Shown here: positions 31,944 through 32,212 of the stretch, piece after piece | Layout: each line of letters starts with the position of its first letter | Numbering within the stretch: the first letter of the stretch is position 1 | Source of the DNA: a bacterium | GTDB lineage: Bacteria; Chloroflexota; Anaerolineae; Epilineales; Epilineaceae | Direction: 5' to 3' | Assembly: GCA_003576755.1 (NCBI GenBank) | Contig: QEVT01000013.1 | Location: 1-32,212, forward strand | Length of the DNA: 32,212 bases | Made by a program: the position numbers and the translations under genes | Notes under the pieces: model-generated | Seen by the model: the letters and a program-made list of their open reading frames with translations, nothing else | What the model was told of the DNA's origin: nothing | Database searches by the model: none

Positions 31944-31987
31944 GGCGATCCGTGCGGGTCGGGTGAGGACGTCTTGAACCGGCAGGC

Positions 31988-32212
31988 TCACTCGCGGTTG
32001 CGGAGGAGCGGCAGGAACACGTGCGGGCGGCCGCCTGGCGTCGCCGTGGGCGTCGGGGCCAGCGGCGTCGCGCCCGTGGGGGTGGGGCCCGTCGGCGTCG
32101 GGCCCGTCGGCGTCGCGCCGGCCGGTGTCGGCGTGGGCGCCACGTAGCCGCCCGGCTCGGACTCCACCGCACCGACGTCGCAGCGGGCCGTGCCGTCGCC
32201 GTCGCCGTCGAC
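31988..32212 (-). CDS. Secreted protein with Pro-Thr-Gly repeats and LP-type tail, C-terminal part only
   Basis: Only the last 74 codons are inside the window; the frame is open to the edge and ends with TGA at 31988-31990. The peptide begins VDGDGDGTARCDVGAVESE, resembling the end of choice-of-anchor-Q-type (right-handed beta-helix) domains, where a Cys-Asp-(I/V)-Gly-Ala-(V/F)-Glu signature is usual. It then has repeats of the unit PTPTG and ends RPHVFLPLLRNRE. The tail is like that of the subtilase and the two propeller-like proteins. Likely secreted or surface-attached; the N-terminal part is unknown. Confidence 0.75.
   Translation of the reverse strand, partial: VDGDGDGTARCDVGAVESEPGGYVAPTPTPAGATPTGPTPTGPTPTGATPLAPTPTATPGGRPHVFLPLLRNRE

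Noticed and set aside
32040..32140. CRISPR-like array in the regularly repeated GC-rich stretch at the right edge.
   Set aside because: The period is 15 bases and it encodes Pro-Thr-Gly repeats in frame; there are no spacers.

Overview
The window is a very GC-rich bacterial chromosome segment with tightly packed genes. It is mostly housekeeping functions, interleaved with secreted proteins of a kind common in Chloroflexota: long secreted proteins with Thr/Pro-rich linkers and a short C-terminal tail of the form (V/I)-(F/L)-L-P-(L/Y)-(V/L). I infer a member of the Chloroflexota (Anaerolineae-like). This rests on protein style and gene content; no rRNA gene or other direct marker is present.

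Left part (1-8.9 kb): the end of alaS, then ruvX and mltG, run rightward as a packed cluster. A leftward solitary tyrosine recombinase converges on mltG. Behind it lies a 270 bp gap with a 28 bp dif-shaped inverted repeat. Next come leftward trmD, a divergent secreted M23 endopeptidase, and a leftward proS-mtaD pair (prolyl-tRNA synthetase and an MTA/SAH-deaminase-type amidohydrolase).

Middle (9-15.7 kb): a cytosolic-looking M14 zinc carboxypeptidase; an ATPase fused to an OmpR-type winged helix; a small set of membrane or short proteins (PspC, a TM2-like protein, DUF493/YbeD, a phage-holin-4-like membrane protein); and a long AlaX-type trans-editing protein.

Right part (15.7-24.1 kb): a 1,267-residue secreted subtilase, then two leftward overlapping paralogous secreted propeller-like proteins. 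The subtilase and both propeller-like proteins end in the LP-type tail.

Far right (24.2-32.2 kb): pfk and a GtrB/DPM1-type glycosyltransferase that overlap by 4 bases, rlmH and a lipoprotein run rightward. A 1,201-residue leftward oxidoreductase combines all the parts of an NfnB-like and an NfnA-like subunit in one chain. The window ends inside another secreted protein with the LP-type tail.

Functional themes are translation quality control (AlaS, AlaX, ProRS), RNA methylation (TrmD, RlmH), cell-wall handling (MltG, M23), envelope proteins and redox metabolism. The most unusual items are the fused Nfn-like enzyme, the shared C-terminal tail, the recombinase with its adjacent dif-like site, and the ATPase-winged-helix fusion. 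No tRNA, rRNA, CRISPR array or transposase was seen.
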